A stretch of 64,000 bases of DNA from Pacificibacter marinus (lineage in GTDB: Bacteria > Pseudomonadota > Alphaproteobacteria > Rhodobacterales > Rhodobacteraceae), in assembly GCF_900109555.1 (NCBI RefSeq), contig NZ_FNZV01000008.1, positions 1-64,000 of the forward strand, given 5' to 3'. Shown here one piece after another: positions 46,794 through 56,612 of this stretch. The translations under genes and the position numbers were made by a program. Within the stretch, counting starts at the first letter, position 1. Each line of letters begins with the position of its first letter. The notes beneath the pieces were generated by a model. The model searched no databases, was not told the DNA's origin, and saw nothing but the letters and a program-made list of their open reading frames with translations.

Positions 46794-47195
46794 ATGACAA
46801 CTTGGATCACCATATGCGATGGCTGCAAGCGCAGCGATTGGGACGCCCGTGGCGCGAATCAAACCGACGGCGACGTGTTGGCGCAAGCGATTGAAACCTG
46901 TGCCACAAAGACCCCCGTCAACACCCGCCGTGTGTCCTGCACCATGGGCTGCGAACGCGCGTGCAATGTGATCATCCAAGGGATTGATGACAACGGGCTC
47001 AGTAAAATCGGATATTCTTTGGGCAGCTTTGATGGCACCGCCGAGGACGCACAGGCAATCACCGATTTTGCCACCCTGCACGCCACATCACCCACGGGCC
47101 AAGTCCCATTTCGCACATGGCCGGTCGGCGTCAAAGGCCACTTTGTCTCACGTCACCTGCCCCTGCCCGCGCCCATAGAGGCAGAAAAAGCATGA
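46794..47195 (+). CDS. DUF1636 family protein, metal/Fe-S-like
   Basis: A 133-residue protein of the DUF1636 family, thioredoxin-like ferredoxin type. Cysteines are in TICDGCKR (8, 11), Cys36 and SCTMGCERACN (49, 53, 57). It is frequently found with cobalamin genes and here overlaps cobC in ATGA. It could carry an Fe-S cluster or deliver reducing equivalents in corrin synthesis. That is inference. AAAGGAC lies upstream. Confidence 0.85.
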   Translation: MTTWITICDGCKRSDWDARGANQTDGDVLAQAIETCATKTPVNTRRVSCTMGCERACNVIIQGIDDNGLSKIGYSLGSFDGTAEDAQAITDFATLHATSPTGQVPFRTWPVGVKGHFVSRHLPLPAPIEAEKA

Positions 47196-48127
47196 GTCAG
47201 CACCGTGATCATGGCGGCGGAATTGATGCGGCGGCAGCACGATTCGGTGGTGAACGCAGCGCGTGGCTCGACCTGTCGACAGGTATCAATCCAATGCCCT
47301 ATCCCGTGGGCGACTTTTCAGATGATGCGTGGTCTGCTTTGCCCGATGCAGCCGCCACCGATGCCTTGGTGCAAGCCGCGCGTCTCTTTTGGAACGTGCC
47401 AAAACAGGCTGCGATTTTGCCTGCCCCCGGTGCCTCTAGCTTGATTGCGCGCCTGCCATCTTTGTGGCCGCGCGGCCAAGTGTCGATCCAAAAACCTACC
47501 TACAATGAACACGCTGGCGCGTTTGATGCGCAGGGCTGGCAAGTCAGCCGTGACACAGGCGCCGTGCACGTGGTGGTTCATCCCAACAATCCCACAGGCA
47601 GGCTATGGACTGCCGATGAATTCACAGCCCCCATCACCGTGATTGACGAAAGCTTTTGCGATGTCACCCCTGAGCTCAGCCATATCGACCGCGCTTCCCA
47701 GCAAGACACGCTCATTTTGAAAAGTTTCGGCAAGTTTTGGGGACTCGCAGGTCTTAGGCTTGGCTTTGCGATAGGCCACACAGATGTGATCCACCGGCTT
47801 TCAACCATGATTGGGCCTTGGGCTGTATCTGGCCCTGCGTTGCGGATCGGCGCGGCAGCTTTGAATGATCCGGCTTGGGCAAAAATCACACGGCTTAGAT
47901 TGGATCAAGACAGTCAGCGCTTGGACCGGTTGATGACCGAAAAAGGGGCATCCAGCCTTGGCGGAACCACTCTGTTTCGCCTGTATCAAGTCGATGATGC
48001 GCGCGCTTGGCAAGAACGTCTGGCGCGAGGCAAAGTATGGTCGCGCACGTTCCCCTACTCGGACACATGGCTGCGCCTCGGCCTGCCCGCCCCTGACAAA
48101 TGGGATCAATTAGAGGCCGCGCTGTGA
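47192..48127 (+). CDS. cobC: L-threonine-O-3-phosphate decarboxylase
   Basis: PLP enzyme that makes (R)-1-aminopropan-2-yl phosphate for the nucleotide loop of B12. The 311-residue aminotransferase-fold protein starts [20 protein letters not shown]. Lys181 in [14 protein letters not shown] binds PLP, and HPNNPTGR and the Arg in WLRLGLP match the family. The start overlaps the DUF1636 stop and its stop overlaps the cobD GTG. Confidence 0.94.
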   Translation: MSQHRDHGGGIDAAAARFGGERSAWLDLSTGINPMPYPVGDFSDDAWSALPDAAATDALVQAARLFWNVPKQAAILPAPGASSLIARLPSLWPRGQVSIQKPTYNEHAGAFDAQGWQVSRDTGAVHVVVHPNNPTGRLWTADEFTAPITVIDESFCDVTPELSHIDRASQQDTLILKSFGKFWGLAGLRLGFAIGHTDVIHRLSTMIGPWAVSGPALRIGAAALNDPAWAKITRLRLDQDSQRLDRLMTEKGASSLGGTTLFRLYQVDDARAWQERLARGKVWSRTFPYSDTWLRLGLPAPDKWDQLEAAL

Positions 48128-49068
48128 CGACCGCGCTTACCTTGTTTTGTGCGCTTATTTTGGATGCTATTTTTGGCGAACCCAAATGGCTATGGACCCG
48201 CCTGCCCCATCCCGCCGTTCTGATGGGGCGGCTGATAGGCTGGGCCGATACGCGATTTAACACAGGATCTAAGCGCAAAACCAAAGGTGTCATTCTACTG
48301 ATCGCGCTGGTCATTCTGGGGGGCAGTCTAGGGTATTTTATCGCTCTGGTGCCCTATCTTAGCATCTTTGCCGCAGCGATTTTGATTGCCCACAAGTCAC
48401 TGATTCAACATGTTAAAGCCGTCGCACATGGATTAGAACTGTCACTTGATCAAGGTCGAAATGCTGTGGCTATGATCGTAGGGCGCGACACCGCTGCGAT
48501 GGATGCGCCAGCCGTGGCCCGTGCCGCAATCGAATCTGCGGCTGAAAATTTTTCCGACGGGGTCATCGCGCCTGCATTTTGGTTTTTGATCGGCGGCTTG
48601 CCCGGTCTTGTGATCTATAAAATGGTAAATACAGCAGACAGTATGATCGGGTATCTCACGCCCAAACATGCCGATTTTGGCTGGGCCTCGGCGCGGTTTG
48701 ATGACCTGTTAAACCTGATCCCTGCCCGTGTCACCATGTTGCTTTTAATGCCATTTATGACCACCATCCGCGCAAAACCATTCAGCACGATCGCGGCCAT
48801 TGCACGGGATGCTCGCAAACATAGATCACCAAATGCAGGTTGGCCCGAGGCCGCTTTGTCACGGTCGCTTGGCATCGCCGTATCAGGCCCGCGCGCCTAT
48901 CATGGTGAGATGAAAGACTATCCTTGGGTCAATGAAACAGGTCGCAAAATCGCACACCCTTATGACATTCACGCCGCCTGTCAGCGCCTTTGGGTCGCTT
49001 GGGCCGCTGTGATATTTTTTTGCCTGTGGATGGTCTTTGCAACAGCGGTTTTACGCCTCGTTTTTTAA
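48124..49068 (+). CDS. cobD: Adenosylcobinamide-phosphate synthase
   Basis: Membrane enzyme attaching the aminopropanol phosphate to adenosylcobyric acid. It has 314 residues with several hydrophobic segments, [25 protein letters not shown] at the N terminus, and the [30 protein letters not shown] and [17 protein letters not shown] blocks. It starts with GTG at 48124, overlapping the cobC stop (GTGA). Confidence 0.94.
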   Translation: MTTALTLFCALILDAIFGEPKWLWTRLPHPAVLMGRLIGWADTRFNTGSKRKTKGVILLIALVILGGSLGYFIALVPYLSIFAAAILIAHKSLIQHVKAVAHGLELSLDQGRNAVAMIVGRDTAAMDAPAVARAAIESAAENFSDGVIAPAFWFLIGGLPGLVIYKMVNTADSMIGYLTPKHADFGWASARFDDLLNLIPARVTMLLLMPFMTTIRAKPFSTIAAIARDARKHRSPNAGWPEAALSRSLGIAVSGPRAYHGEMKDYPWVNETGRKIAHPYDIHAACQRLWVAWAAVIFFCLWMVFATAVLRLVF

Positions 49069-49155
49069 GCTTAACGAGACATGTTTGCGCAGCATCACGT
49101 GCCTCGTTAGGGTGCTGTGAAATGGTAAACAGCCCAAGTTATTACAGGTGATTTT

Positions 49156-50328
49156 ATGCGATTTATGCCCCTCGTTCTTGCTCTGACATGCGCGAGCCCC
49201 GCTTTTGCCGATGTCCCTTGTGGCGGATCTTTTTCCAGCTTCGTCAAAAATGTCAAAACCGAAGCCATCCGTTTGGGCCATGACAAATCTACGGTGAACG
49301 CATTTTTGGCAAATGCGGCGCACAGCCCAGCCGTGATCAAAGCCGACAGATCGCAAGGCGTGTTCAAAAAAGATTTTATCGAATTTTCACGCGCCGTAAT
49401 CAGCCAAAACCGTATCAGCAATGGGGCTAGCAACGGTGCAAAATACAAATCCGTTTTCGACAAAGTCGAACAACAATACGGTGTTTCACGTGGTGTGCTG
49501 TTGGCATTTTGGGCGTTAGAAACAGACTATGGTCAGGTCCAAGGCAACTTTAACACGCTCAACTCTTTGCTCACTTTGGGCCATGATTGCCGCCGCCCTG
49601 ACTTGTTTCAACCGCAAATATTTGCAGCGCTTGAGCTGTATGAACAGGGCGATTTTGACCCAGTAAACACCAAGGGCGCGTGGGCTGGCGAAATTGGCAT
49701 GGTGCAAATGCTGCCCGAAGACATCCTGCGAAACGGTGTTGATGGAGATGGCGACGGGCATGTAAGTCTGAAAACTTCGGCCCCAGATGCGTTGATGTCT
49801 GGTGGTAAAATGTTGAACCATCTTGGGTGGCGCAAGGGTGAGCCTTGGTTGCAAGAGGTGCAGGTTCCAGACAATTTGGATTGGTCGAAAACGGGTTTGG
49901 ACCAAAAAATACCTGTCAGCGAGTGGGCAAAAATGGGCGTTAAACCACGCGCAGGGAACCTTGGAAATCCCAACCTAAAAGCATCTATTTTGCTGCCTAT
50001 GGGACGCAAAGGCCCAGCGTTTATAGCCTATCCAAACTTTGATATTTATTTCGAGTGGAACAAGAGTTTTGTCTATGTGACCACCGCAGCTTATTTTGCC
50101 ACACGACTTGAAGGGGCATCGTCCTATAAAGCTGGAAATCCAGAACAGGGTTTGAATGATGCGCAAATGAAAAGCTTGCAAACCAAGCTTGGCAAACGCG
50201 GTCATGATGTGGGCAAAGTCGATGGTATTTTAGGGGCTAAAACCCGCGCCGCCGTGCAGTCTGAACAGGAACGTTTGGGAATGCCCGCCGATGCTTGGCC
50301 CACTGCAGCGCTTTTGAATAAGCTGTAA
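49156..50328 (+). CDS. Lytic murein transglycosylase, MltB family
   Basis: A periplasmic peptidoglycan-cleaving enzyme of 390 residues. A signal peptide (cleaved after AFA, about residue 18) is followed by the catalytic domain with Glu122 in FWALETDYG and GAWAGEIGMVQMLP, then a C-terminal peptidoglycan-binding domain (about 330-390; LQTKLGKRGHDVGKVDGILGAKTRAAVQSEQ). It is monocistronic with a terminator shared with smc. Confidence 0.93.
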   Translation: MRFMPLVLALTCASPAFADVPCGGSFSSFVKNVKTEAIRLGHDKSTVNAFLANAAHSPAVIKADRSQGVFKKDFIEFSRAVISQNRISNGASNGAKYKSVFDKVEQQYGVSRGVLLAFWALETDYGQVQGNFNTLNSLLTLGHDCRRPDLFQPQIFAALELYEQGDFDPVNTKGAWAGEIGMVQMLPEDILRNGVDGDGDGHVSLKTSAPDALMSGGKMLNHLGWRKGEPWLQEVQVPDNLDWSKTGLDQKIPVSEWAKMGVKPRAGNLGNPNLKASILLPMGRKGPAFIAYPNFDIYFEWNKSFVYVTTAAYFATRLEGASSYKAGNPEQGLNDAQMKSLQTKLGKRGHDVGKVDGILGAKTRAAVQSEQERLGMPADAWPTAALLNKL

Positions 50329-50347
50329 GTCCTTATAATAAAGTCAC

Positions 50348-50381
50348 AAAGGCGCCCTGATATGCCAGCGGCGCCTTTTTT
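50348..50381 (+). terminator. Terminator between the transglycosylase gene and smc
   Basis: Perfect 9-bp stem AAAGGCGCC (50348-50356) with GGCGCCTTT (50370-50378) followed by TTT on the plus strand. It sits between convergent genes and may act for both. Confidence 0.88.
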
Positions 50382-50408
50382 GTGGATCATTTTTGGTCAC
50401 ACTCAGTT

Positions 50409-53400
50409 CTAGGCAACCAATTGTTCTGCCTTTTTCAGGTCGACTGACACAAGCTGCGACACGCCTTGTTCTTGCATCGTCACCCCGAACAATCGATCCA
50501 TCCGCGCCATGGTCACGGCGTGGTGAGTGATAATCAAAAACCGCGTATCGGTCTGGCGCGTCATCTCATCGAGCATGTCACAAAAGCGCGTGACATTGGC
50601 GTCATCCAGCGGTGCGTCGACCTCGTCCAAAACACAAATAGGCGCGGGGTTGGCCAAGAAAACAGCAAAGATAAGCGCCATCGCGGTCAGCGTTTGTTCG
50701 CCACCAGACAGCAGTGACAACGTCGATAATTTTTTGCCCGGAGGCTGGCACATGATCTCAAGCCCCGCGTCCAACGGATCATCACTTTCGACCAACATCA
50801 GCTTGGCTTCACCGCCACCAAACAGGTGACGGAACAGAGTGGAAAAGCTGGCGTTCACTTCTTCAAAAGCAGCCAAAAGGCGCTCGCGGCCCTCTTTGTT
50901 CAATGACGAAATTCCGCTGCGCAGAGTTTTAATCGCTTCTTCCAAATCCAGTTTTTCCGCCTGCAAACTGTCGTGCTCTTCACGCACTTCTTTACTATCT
51001 TCTTCAGCGCGCAAATTCACCGCACCCAGACTGTCACGCAAGCGCTTGAGGCGGTTCACATCAACTTCAATCGCTTCGCCAGCAGGAATAGTTTCGGGAT
51101 CAACCGCAAGTTCTTCCAACAACTTTTCAGGCGTGGTTTCCAATTCTTCACGAATGCGTTCAACAGCGGCAAGCATGGTCTCGCCGGCAGCATCGCGACG
51201 CGCCTCGGATGCCGCGCGGGCCTCGCGGGCTTCCGAGGCCAAACGCTCGGCATCGCGTTCAGCGTTCACCGCAGCGCGCAGGTCTTCTTCACCTGTGGCC
51301 AGCATGTCGGCAGACTTGGCGCGACGCAATTCGGCCTCGCCAATTTCATCCATCAATTGGGCACGTTGCTCTGCAATTTCGTCAGGCTTTCCTGTTGCGT
51401 CTTGCAGCTCTCGTTCAGATGCACCCTTGCGTTCATTGAGTTCCGCAATCCGTTTGCCCGCTGTTTCCAATCGATGCCGCCAGCCAGAAAGTTCCTTGGT
51501 GACTTCTTGCGAACGACGTGTGCGCGCTTCGCCTTCACGGCGAATTTCATCGTGGGACGAACGCTTGGACATCATGGTGATCCGTGCCGCTTCCACCGCC
51601 ATTTTTACGCTTTCAATTGCATCGCGTGCCGCCTGAAGATCAGGCAATTCGCGCTGTGCACTTTCTGCTTCACGCAGGCGTTCTTCGGCACTGCGCGCTT
51701 CTTCATCGTGGCGCGCCACAGCAAGTCCAAGGTTTTCAACTTTACCTTCAGCCAACGTGCGATCATTTTCGGCACGCGACAACGCGCGAGCGGCATCTGA
51801 CAATGCACGATCAGCAGTGCGGCGAGCCTCACGCGCAACTCTGTCTGCTTCGGACAGGCGGCTCAATTCTGCTTTTAAATGTTCATGCGCTTGCATCGCG
51901 CCGGCGGCTTTGGCCTCGCCAGCGGATGTTTCTTGTTTCAAATCTTCAAGGCGGTTGAGTTGTTGCAAACGCAAAGCCGCTGTCGAAGGCGCATCTTCGG
52001 CACCCGCACGAAACCCATCCCAGCGCCAAAGATCACCCTCGACCGACACAAGTCGTTGCCCCGGTTCCAGATCTGCCTGCAAGCGCGCGCCATCCGCGGC
52101 TTTGACCAAACCGATTTGCCCAATACGACGCTCCAAAACGGCAGGCACTGTGACGTAGTCTGACAACGGGTCCGCCCCCATGGGCAGGTCCTGTTCATCA
52201 GGATAATCAGGCAATGTCACCCAACCAGAGGCTTGATAGGCCTCAATCGCGGGTTGGCGCAGATCATCGCTTAACGCCGCGCCAAGAGCCTTTTCGTACC
52301 CTGCTTTCACGCGGACCATATCCAGCACTTGCGTGCCGCCAATCTGATCGCGATCCAGCATTTTTGACAAGGCGGCAAGTTCGGCTTTTAGCGCACCAAG
52401 TTCACCCTCGGCCTCGGACCGCGCAGCGCGTGCGGACGCTTCGCGTGTCTGAGCATCTGCGCGTGCCTCGTCGGTTTCAATCAGAGCTGCGTCGGCTTCT
52501 TCAGCCAAATATGTTGCTTCTTCTTGGGCACTGCTGGCGGCACTCAGCGCCTCTGCCGAGCCGTCCAATGCCGCTTGCGCGTCTTGCACTGATGCACGGG
52601 CCCGATCTGATTCTGAACGACCGCGATCCAACGTTTTGCGATTGTCTTCCACCAATCGTGTGGCAGATTGGTGACGTGCGGCAAGGCGCGCCACGTCTTC
52701 GGTCATCTCGGAAAGCTGGGCTTCGCGATCTTGCAAAATTTCATTGGCTTCAGCCGCGCTTAGGGCTGCGTCATCCAATTTCGGCTCATGGCCTTCGGCG
52801 GCTTTTACTAGCTCGCGTTTTTCCCACTCAAGGCGCTCGATCGTTTCATCGGCGTCGCGGTTGAGTTGCTCTTCGCGGGCCATATCGGCCACAAGTTGTT
52901 CGATGCGGCGGGTCAATGTGTCGATGGACCCGCGCGCGCGTTTTTCGTCTTCGGACAATTGATCTTGTGCCACGGTCAATCGTTGTAACACGGCGGCAGC
53001 GATGGCTTCTTCTTCGCGCAACGATGGCAAGATGTCTTCTTTTTCTGTACGTTGCTTGGCCGCCAAACGGGTGATTTTTTCCGCCTCGGCAGCTTGTTTC
53101 AAACGTGTGCGCAAAATGTCTTCGGCATCGCTACGTGCAAGGTCCGCATCGCGCCAGCGGCGATAAAACAACAACCCTTCGGCGTGGCGCAATTCAGTGC
53201 CGATCTCGCGGTATCGTGCCGCTTGTCGTGCTTGGCGCACAAGTGATGCGATTTGGGATGCAAGCTGTTCCAGCACATCATCCACACGTGCCAGATTTGT
53301 CTCAGCGCCTTTGAGTTTCAATTCAGCCTCATGGCGACGTTGATACAGGCCTGAAATGCCAGCAGCCTCTTCCAAAATGCGACGCCGCGCTTTGGGTTTG

Positions 53401-53864
53401 GCGTTGATCAATTCAGAGATTTGCCCCTGACGCACAAGGGCTGGCGAATGGGCACCAGTAGACGCATCAGCGAACAACATCGACACATCGCGGGCGCGCA
53501 CGTCTTTGGTGTTCACTTTATAAGCTGAGCCTGCGTCACGGGTGATGCGGCGGGTGATTTCAACGGTATCGGCCTCGTTGAACCCCGCTGGCGCAAGACG
53601 TTCAGAGTTGTCGATGGTCAGCGCGACTTCGGCAAAATTGCGTGCAGGACGCGATGAGGCACCCGCGAAAATCACGTCTTCCATCCCACCGCCACGCATG
53701 GCTTTGGGGCGGTTTTCGCCCATGACCCAACGCAACGCTTCCAGAAGGTTTGATTTGCCACAACCGTTTGGTCCAACCACGCCTGTCAGCCCCTCAGCGA
53801 TCACAAGATCAGTGGGGTCAACGAAGCTTTTGAAGCCATTGAGACGTAGGCGATTGAAACGCAA
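50409..53864 (-). CDS. smc: Chromosome segregation protein SMC
   Basis: ATPase of chromosome organisation, 1151 residues. It has the N-terminal Walker A GPNGCGKSNLLEA (about 32-44), two long coiled coils separated by a hinge (roughly 500-650), the signature LSGGEQTLTAMAL and Walker B ICVLDEVDAPLDD near the C terminus. It functions with ScpA/ScpB. It is a single gene with its own promoter region in the 446-base gap upstream. Confidence 0.97.
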   Translation of the reverse strand: MRFNRLRLNGFKSFVDPTDLVIAEGLTGVVGPNGCGKSNLLEALRWVMGENRPKAMRGGGMEDVIFAGASSRPARNFAEVALTIDNSERLAPAGFNEADTVEITRRITRDAGSAYKVNTKDVRARDVSMLFADASTGAHSPALVRQGQISELINAKPKARRRILEEAAGISGLYQRRHEAELKLKGAETNLARVDDVLEQLASQIASLVRQARQAARYREIGTELRHAEGLLFYRRWRDADLARSDAEDILRTRLKQAAEAEKITRLAAKQRTEKEDILPSLREEEAIAAAVLQRLTVAQDQLSEDEKRARGSIDTLTRRIEQLVADMAREEQLNRDADETIERLEWEKRELVKAAEGHEPKLDDAALSAAEANEILQDREAQLSEMTEDVARLAARHQSATRLVEDNRKTLDRGRSESDRARASVQDAQAALDGSAEALSAASSAQEEATYLAEEADAALIETDEARADAQTREASARAARSEAEGELGALKAELAALSKMLDRDQIGGTQVLDMVRVKAGYEKALGAALSDDLRQPAIEAYQASGWVTLPDYPDEQDLPMGADPLSDYVTVPAVLERRIGQIGLVKAADGARLQADLEPGQRLVSVEGDLWRWDGFRAGAEDAPSTAALRLQQLNRLEDLKQETSAGEAKAAGAMQAHEHLKAELSRLSEADRVAREARRTADRALSDAARALSRAENDRTLAEGKVENLGLAVARHDEEARSAEERLREAESAQRELPDLQAARDAIESVKMAVEAARITMMSKRSSHDEIRREGEARTRRSQEVTKELSGWRHRLETAGKRIAELNERKGASERELQDATGKPDEIAEQRAQLMDEIGEAELRRAKSADMLATGEEDLRAAVNAERDAERLASEAREARAASEARRDAAGETMLAAVERIREELETTPEKLLEELAVDPETIPAGEAIEVDVNRLKRLRDSLGAVNLRAEEDSKEVREEHDSLQAEKLDLEEAIKTLRSGISSLNKEGRERLLAAFEEVNASFSTLFRHLFGGGEAKLMLVESDDPLDAGLEIMCQPPGKKLSTLSLLSGGEQTLTAMALIFAVFLANPAPICVLDEVDAPLDDANVTRFCDMLDEMTRQTDTRFLIITHHAVTMARMDRLFGVTMQEQGVSQLVSVDLKKAEQLVA

Positions 53865-54064
53865 AGGAAACCCGTGATTGATTCTTGACTGACTTAAAAC
53901 TGTTCAATCTCATTGGACCATGTGTCAACAGGCTTGGGTCGAAATCTGGGGTTCTGGGTAAAGTTATCCACAAAATATTGCGTTTTACGGGGCACATAAG
54001 GGCCAAAAACTTTATTGGTGGGAAATCACCTTGACCCAAGGGGGGCAGGTGCGCCAAATAGACG
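53865..54064. other. Leader shared by smc and the riboswitch transcript
   Basis: About 200 bases with no gene. It holds the leftward smc promoter and, at the right, a weak candidate promoter for the B12 transcript: TTGACC at 54031 and AAATAG at 54056 (19-base spacing), which would start transcription near 54068. Nothing else was seen. Confidence 0.4.
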
Positions 54065-54258
54065 GGCTATGGTTCCCCTATCGTCACGCCAAGCGTGCTG
54101 GGGAGAAATGGGAATGTGGTTCGAGTGACCCAAGTCGGGACTCAAATCCACAGCCGCCCCCGCGACTGTATGCGGTGAGTGCACGCCATACGCCACTGGA
54201 CCTTTGGGTTTGGGAAGGCGGCGAGCGCACATTGACCCGCAAGCCAGGAGACCAGCCG
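54065..54258 (+). promoter_or_regulatory. Cobalamin (adenosylcobalamin) riboswitch
   Basis: The conserved core is present: GGTTCCCC...GGGGAGAAATGGGAATGTGG at the 5' side, AATCCACAGCCGCCCCCGCGACTGTA (54145-54170), GCCACTGG (54192-54199), GGGAAGGCGG, GACCCGCAAGCCAGGAGACC (the B12 box, to about 54253). The 5' GGCT..GGT (54065-54073) can close P1 with ACCAGCC at 54251-54257. It controls the CbiM-like gene and probably cobW and beyond. Confidence 0.95.
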
Positions 54259-54302
54259 TGGCCTTATATCAACCAGCCGTCGGGGATGACGGCTTAGGAA
54301 GG
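54251..54302 (+). promoter_or_regulatory. Riboswitch expression platform with repeat-based alternative pairing
   Basis: ACCAGCCGT occurs at 54251-54259 (end of the aptamer) and again at 54272-54280. The segment GACGGCT (54288-54294) can pair with AGCCGTC (54275-54281), forming a hairpin that ends just before the ribosome-binding site AGGAAGG (54296-54302), or its ACGGCT with the first AGCCGT. This fits translational control by mutually exclusive pairing. It is inferred from sequence only. Confidence 0.5.
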
Positions 54303-54310
54303 ACTATACT

Positions 54311-54991
54311 ATGCATATCGAGCCAGGTCTCGTCACCGGTGCGAAACTCGCGCTTTCTGTTGTTACGGCTGTCGGCGCTGCGGGGCTGACCACAAAGCAC
54401 GCTGTAAGCACGATCCGCGAGAGTGGCGTTGTGTCATTCGCGGCACGTACGCTTGTCGCCAGCATCGCTGTTTTCATCTTTTTCCAAGTGCTGCCACATC
54501 ACGCTGTTGGTGTGTCTGAAGTGCACTTTATCTTTGGTTCCACGATTTTCTTGATCCTTGGGGCGGCTCCTGCGGCAATCGGCCTTGCAGTCGGTCTTTT
54601 GATCCAAGGACTTTTGTTCGCTCAAATAGATCTGCCACAATACGGCATGAACGTGACAACGTTGATCTTGCCTTTGCTGGCGATCAAAATGGTTGCGGAT
54701 CGCATCATTGCGCCAGGCACTGCCTATGCGGATGTCAGCTATAAACAAGCGCTGTTGCTGTCCACAACTTACCAAGCTGGCGTTGTTGCTTGGGTTGGAT
54801 TCTGGGTCGTCTACGGTCAAGGGTTTGGCTCTGAAGTATTGGCCTCAGTCGGTACATTCGGCGCGGCGTACATGCTTGTTGTTGCTCTTGAACCTTTCGT
54901 GGATTTGGCCGTTTTGGCTGGTGCGAAAATGATCAAAAAGCAATTGAACGCGACGGGCCTCGCCGCTCCGCGCCTGTTCAACGCTGCTTAA
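54311..54991 (+). CDS. cbiM: CbiM-like energy-coupling factor transporter permease
   Basis: A 226-residue membrane protein with about six to seven helices. The start MHIEPGLV recalls the CbiM/NikM N terminus (MHI-xG), in which Met1 and His2 ligate Co2+ or Ni2+. HHAVGVSEVHFIFGSTIFLILG fits the second metal-related region. No CbiN, CbiQ or CbiO follows. It is directly under the B12 riboswitch and upstream of cobW, so cobalt uptake is the likely role. Substrate and partners are inferred. Confidence 0.8.
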   Translation: MHIEPGLVTGAKLALSVVTAVGAAGLTTKHAVSTIRESGVVSFAARTLVASIAVFIFFQVLPHHAVGVSEVHFIFGSTIFLILGAAPAAIGLAVGLLIQGLLFAQIDLPQYGMNVTTLILPLLAIKMVADRIIAPGTAYADVSYKQALLLSTTYQAGVVAWVGFWVVYGQGFGSEVLASVGTFGAAYMLVVALEPFVDLAVLAGAKMIKKQLNATGLAAPRLFNAA

Positions 54992-55057
54992 CCCAATATC
55001 GTAATCATGCAGACGCCGGGGTTTATAGCCTCGGCGTTTTCCATGAAGGAGGCACTT

Positions 55058-56143
55058 ATGCCCGCTAAAATTCCTGCCACTGTTGTCACTGGCTTTCTTG
55101 GCGCTGGGAAAACCACGCTGATCCGTCACATGCTTGCCAACGCAAACGGCAAACGCATCGCTTTGATCATCAACGAGTTTGGTGATCTGGGTGTGGACGG
55201 CGATATTTTGAAAGGCTGCGGGGACGAAACCTGCACCGAAGACGATATCATGGAACTGTCGAACGGTTGTATTTGTTGCACCGTTGCCGATGATTTCATT
55301 CCGACCATGCAAAAGCTGTTGGACCGTGAAAACGTGCCTGATCACATCGTGATTGAAACCTCTGGTTTGGCCCTACCGCAGCCTTTGGTGCGGGCATTCA
55401 ACTGGCCCGAAATTTCCACCCGCGTCACTGTCGATGGTGTTGTGACTGTGGTCGATGGCAAGGCTGTGAGCGAAGGTCTTTTTGCCCATAACGTTGCCGC
55501 TGTCGATGCGCAGCGCAAATTGGATGAAAACCTAGATCACGAAACGCCATTGTCAGAACTATTCGAAGATCAGATTGCCTGTGCGGATATGATTATCGTG
55601 AACAAAGCCGATTTGTTGGGCGATACTGCCGCTGACGCTTTGGTTGCGAAACTTAAAGGAGAGGCCCGCGATGGCGTACAGGTTGTGCGCGCATCCCATG
55701 GCGCTTTGCCTATTGATGTATTGCTGGGTCAGGGCATCGGTGCCGAAGATGATTTGGCCAATCGCCACGAAGTGCATCACCACCACCATGATCACGATGA
55801 CGACCATCACGACGATGATCCTAAGGATGACGATCACCATCATCACCACGATCACGACCATGATGCCTTTGAAAGCTTCATTGTGTCCCGTGATGAGGTG
55901 GCCGATCCCAAAGCCTATGCTGCACAAATTTCTGACGTGATTAAAGCGCACGGCATCTTGCGCCTCAAAGGGTTTGTTGCTGTCACTGGCAAGCCCATGC
56001 GTCTGACTGTGCAAGCTGTAGGTCCGCGCGTGGATCACTATTTCGATCAGCCCTTTGGCGCGGCCCCACGCGAAACCCGTCTCGTGGTTATCGGCCAAGC
56101 CGGTCTTGATCGTGCTGCGATCGAAGCCGCGTTGTGTGCCTAA
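55058..56143 (+). CDS. cobW: CobW, cobalt-associated G3E GTPase
   Basis: A COG0523 GTPase of 361 residues implicated in cobalt delivery to CobN. It has Walker A GFLGAGKTT (12-20), the metal-binding CxCC in NGCICCTVA (about 70-77), VNKADLL and a C-terminal CobW_C domain. Between domains is a His/Asp-rich stretch (237-269) that should bind Co2+. The ATG at 55058 has AGGAGG upstream; the frame opens earlier. It follows the CbiM-like gene and precedes cobN. Confidence 0.96.
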   Translation: MPAKIPATVVTGFLGAGKTTLIRHMLANANGKRIALIINEFGDLGVDGDILKGCGDETCTEDDIMELSNGCICCTVADDFIPTMQKLLDRENVPDHIVIETSGLALPQPLVRAFNWPEISTRVTVDGVVTVVDGKAVSEGLFAHNVAAVDAQRKLDENLDHETPLSELFEDQIACADMIIVNKADLLGDTAADALVAKLKGEARDGVQVVRASHGALPIDVLLGQGIGAEDDLANRHEVHHHHHDHDDDHHDDDPKDDDHHHHHDHDHDAFESFIVSRDEVADPKAYAAQISDVIKAHGILRLKGFVAVTGKPMRLTVQAVGPRVDHYFDQPFGAAPRETRLVVIGQAGLDRAAIEAALCA

Positions 56144-56153
56144 GGAGCGCGCT

Positions 56154-56612
56154 ATGATCATCGTCGAACTTGGCAATCCGCTTGATCCTCAACCCTCAGC
56201 CCTTTTGGCTGAGGCACAGGCATTGCAGGCTGAAATCTACAGTGATGAACACAATCACGCACTGCCCACAGATGCTTTGGCGGCTGACGATGTACGTTTT
56301 TTCATCGCACGTGAAGGCGATTCTATATTGGGTGTCGGCGCATTTAAAATCCATGCGGATGATAAATATGGTGAAGTGAAATCCATGTTCACCGCCACGG
56401 CAGGTCGTGGAAAAGGTATCGCTGCCGCCATTATGCGTGCGATTGAAGACATGGCACAGGCTGAGGGACTGACGTCACTCAAGCTTGAAACTGGCGATGA
56501 ATTGGCGGCAGCCGTGCGTTTGTATGAACGCTTTGGCTTTGCACGCTGTTTGGCGTTTGGAAGTTACGAAAACAACGGCGTGAGCGTCTTTATGCAAAAG
56601 ACGCTCGACTGA
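56154..56612 (+). CDS. GNAT family N-acetyltransferase
   Basis: A 152-residue acetyltransferase with the acetyl-CoA loop RGKGIAAAIMRAIEDMA and the Y/F-rich C-terminal YERFGFARC. AAGGAG lies before the ATG at 56154; the upstream part of the frame overlaps cobW and is not family-like. It is 10 bases after cobW and in the same transcript. The acetyl acceptor is unknown. Confidence 0.9.
   Translation: MIIVELGNPLDPQPSALLAEAQALQAEIYSDEHNHALPTDALAADDVRFFIAREGDSILGVGAFKIHADDKYGEVKSMFTATAGRGKGIAAAIMRAIEDMAQAEGLTSLKLETGDELAAAVRLYERFGFARCLAFGSYENNGVSVFMQKTLD

Noticed and set aside
55770-55870. CACCAT/GACGAT-rich repeat
   Set aside because: It encodes the His/Asp stretch of CobW. The reading frame is intact.
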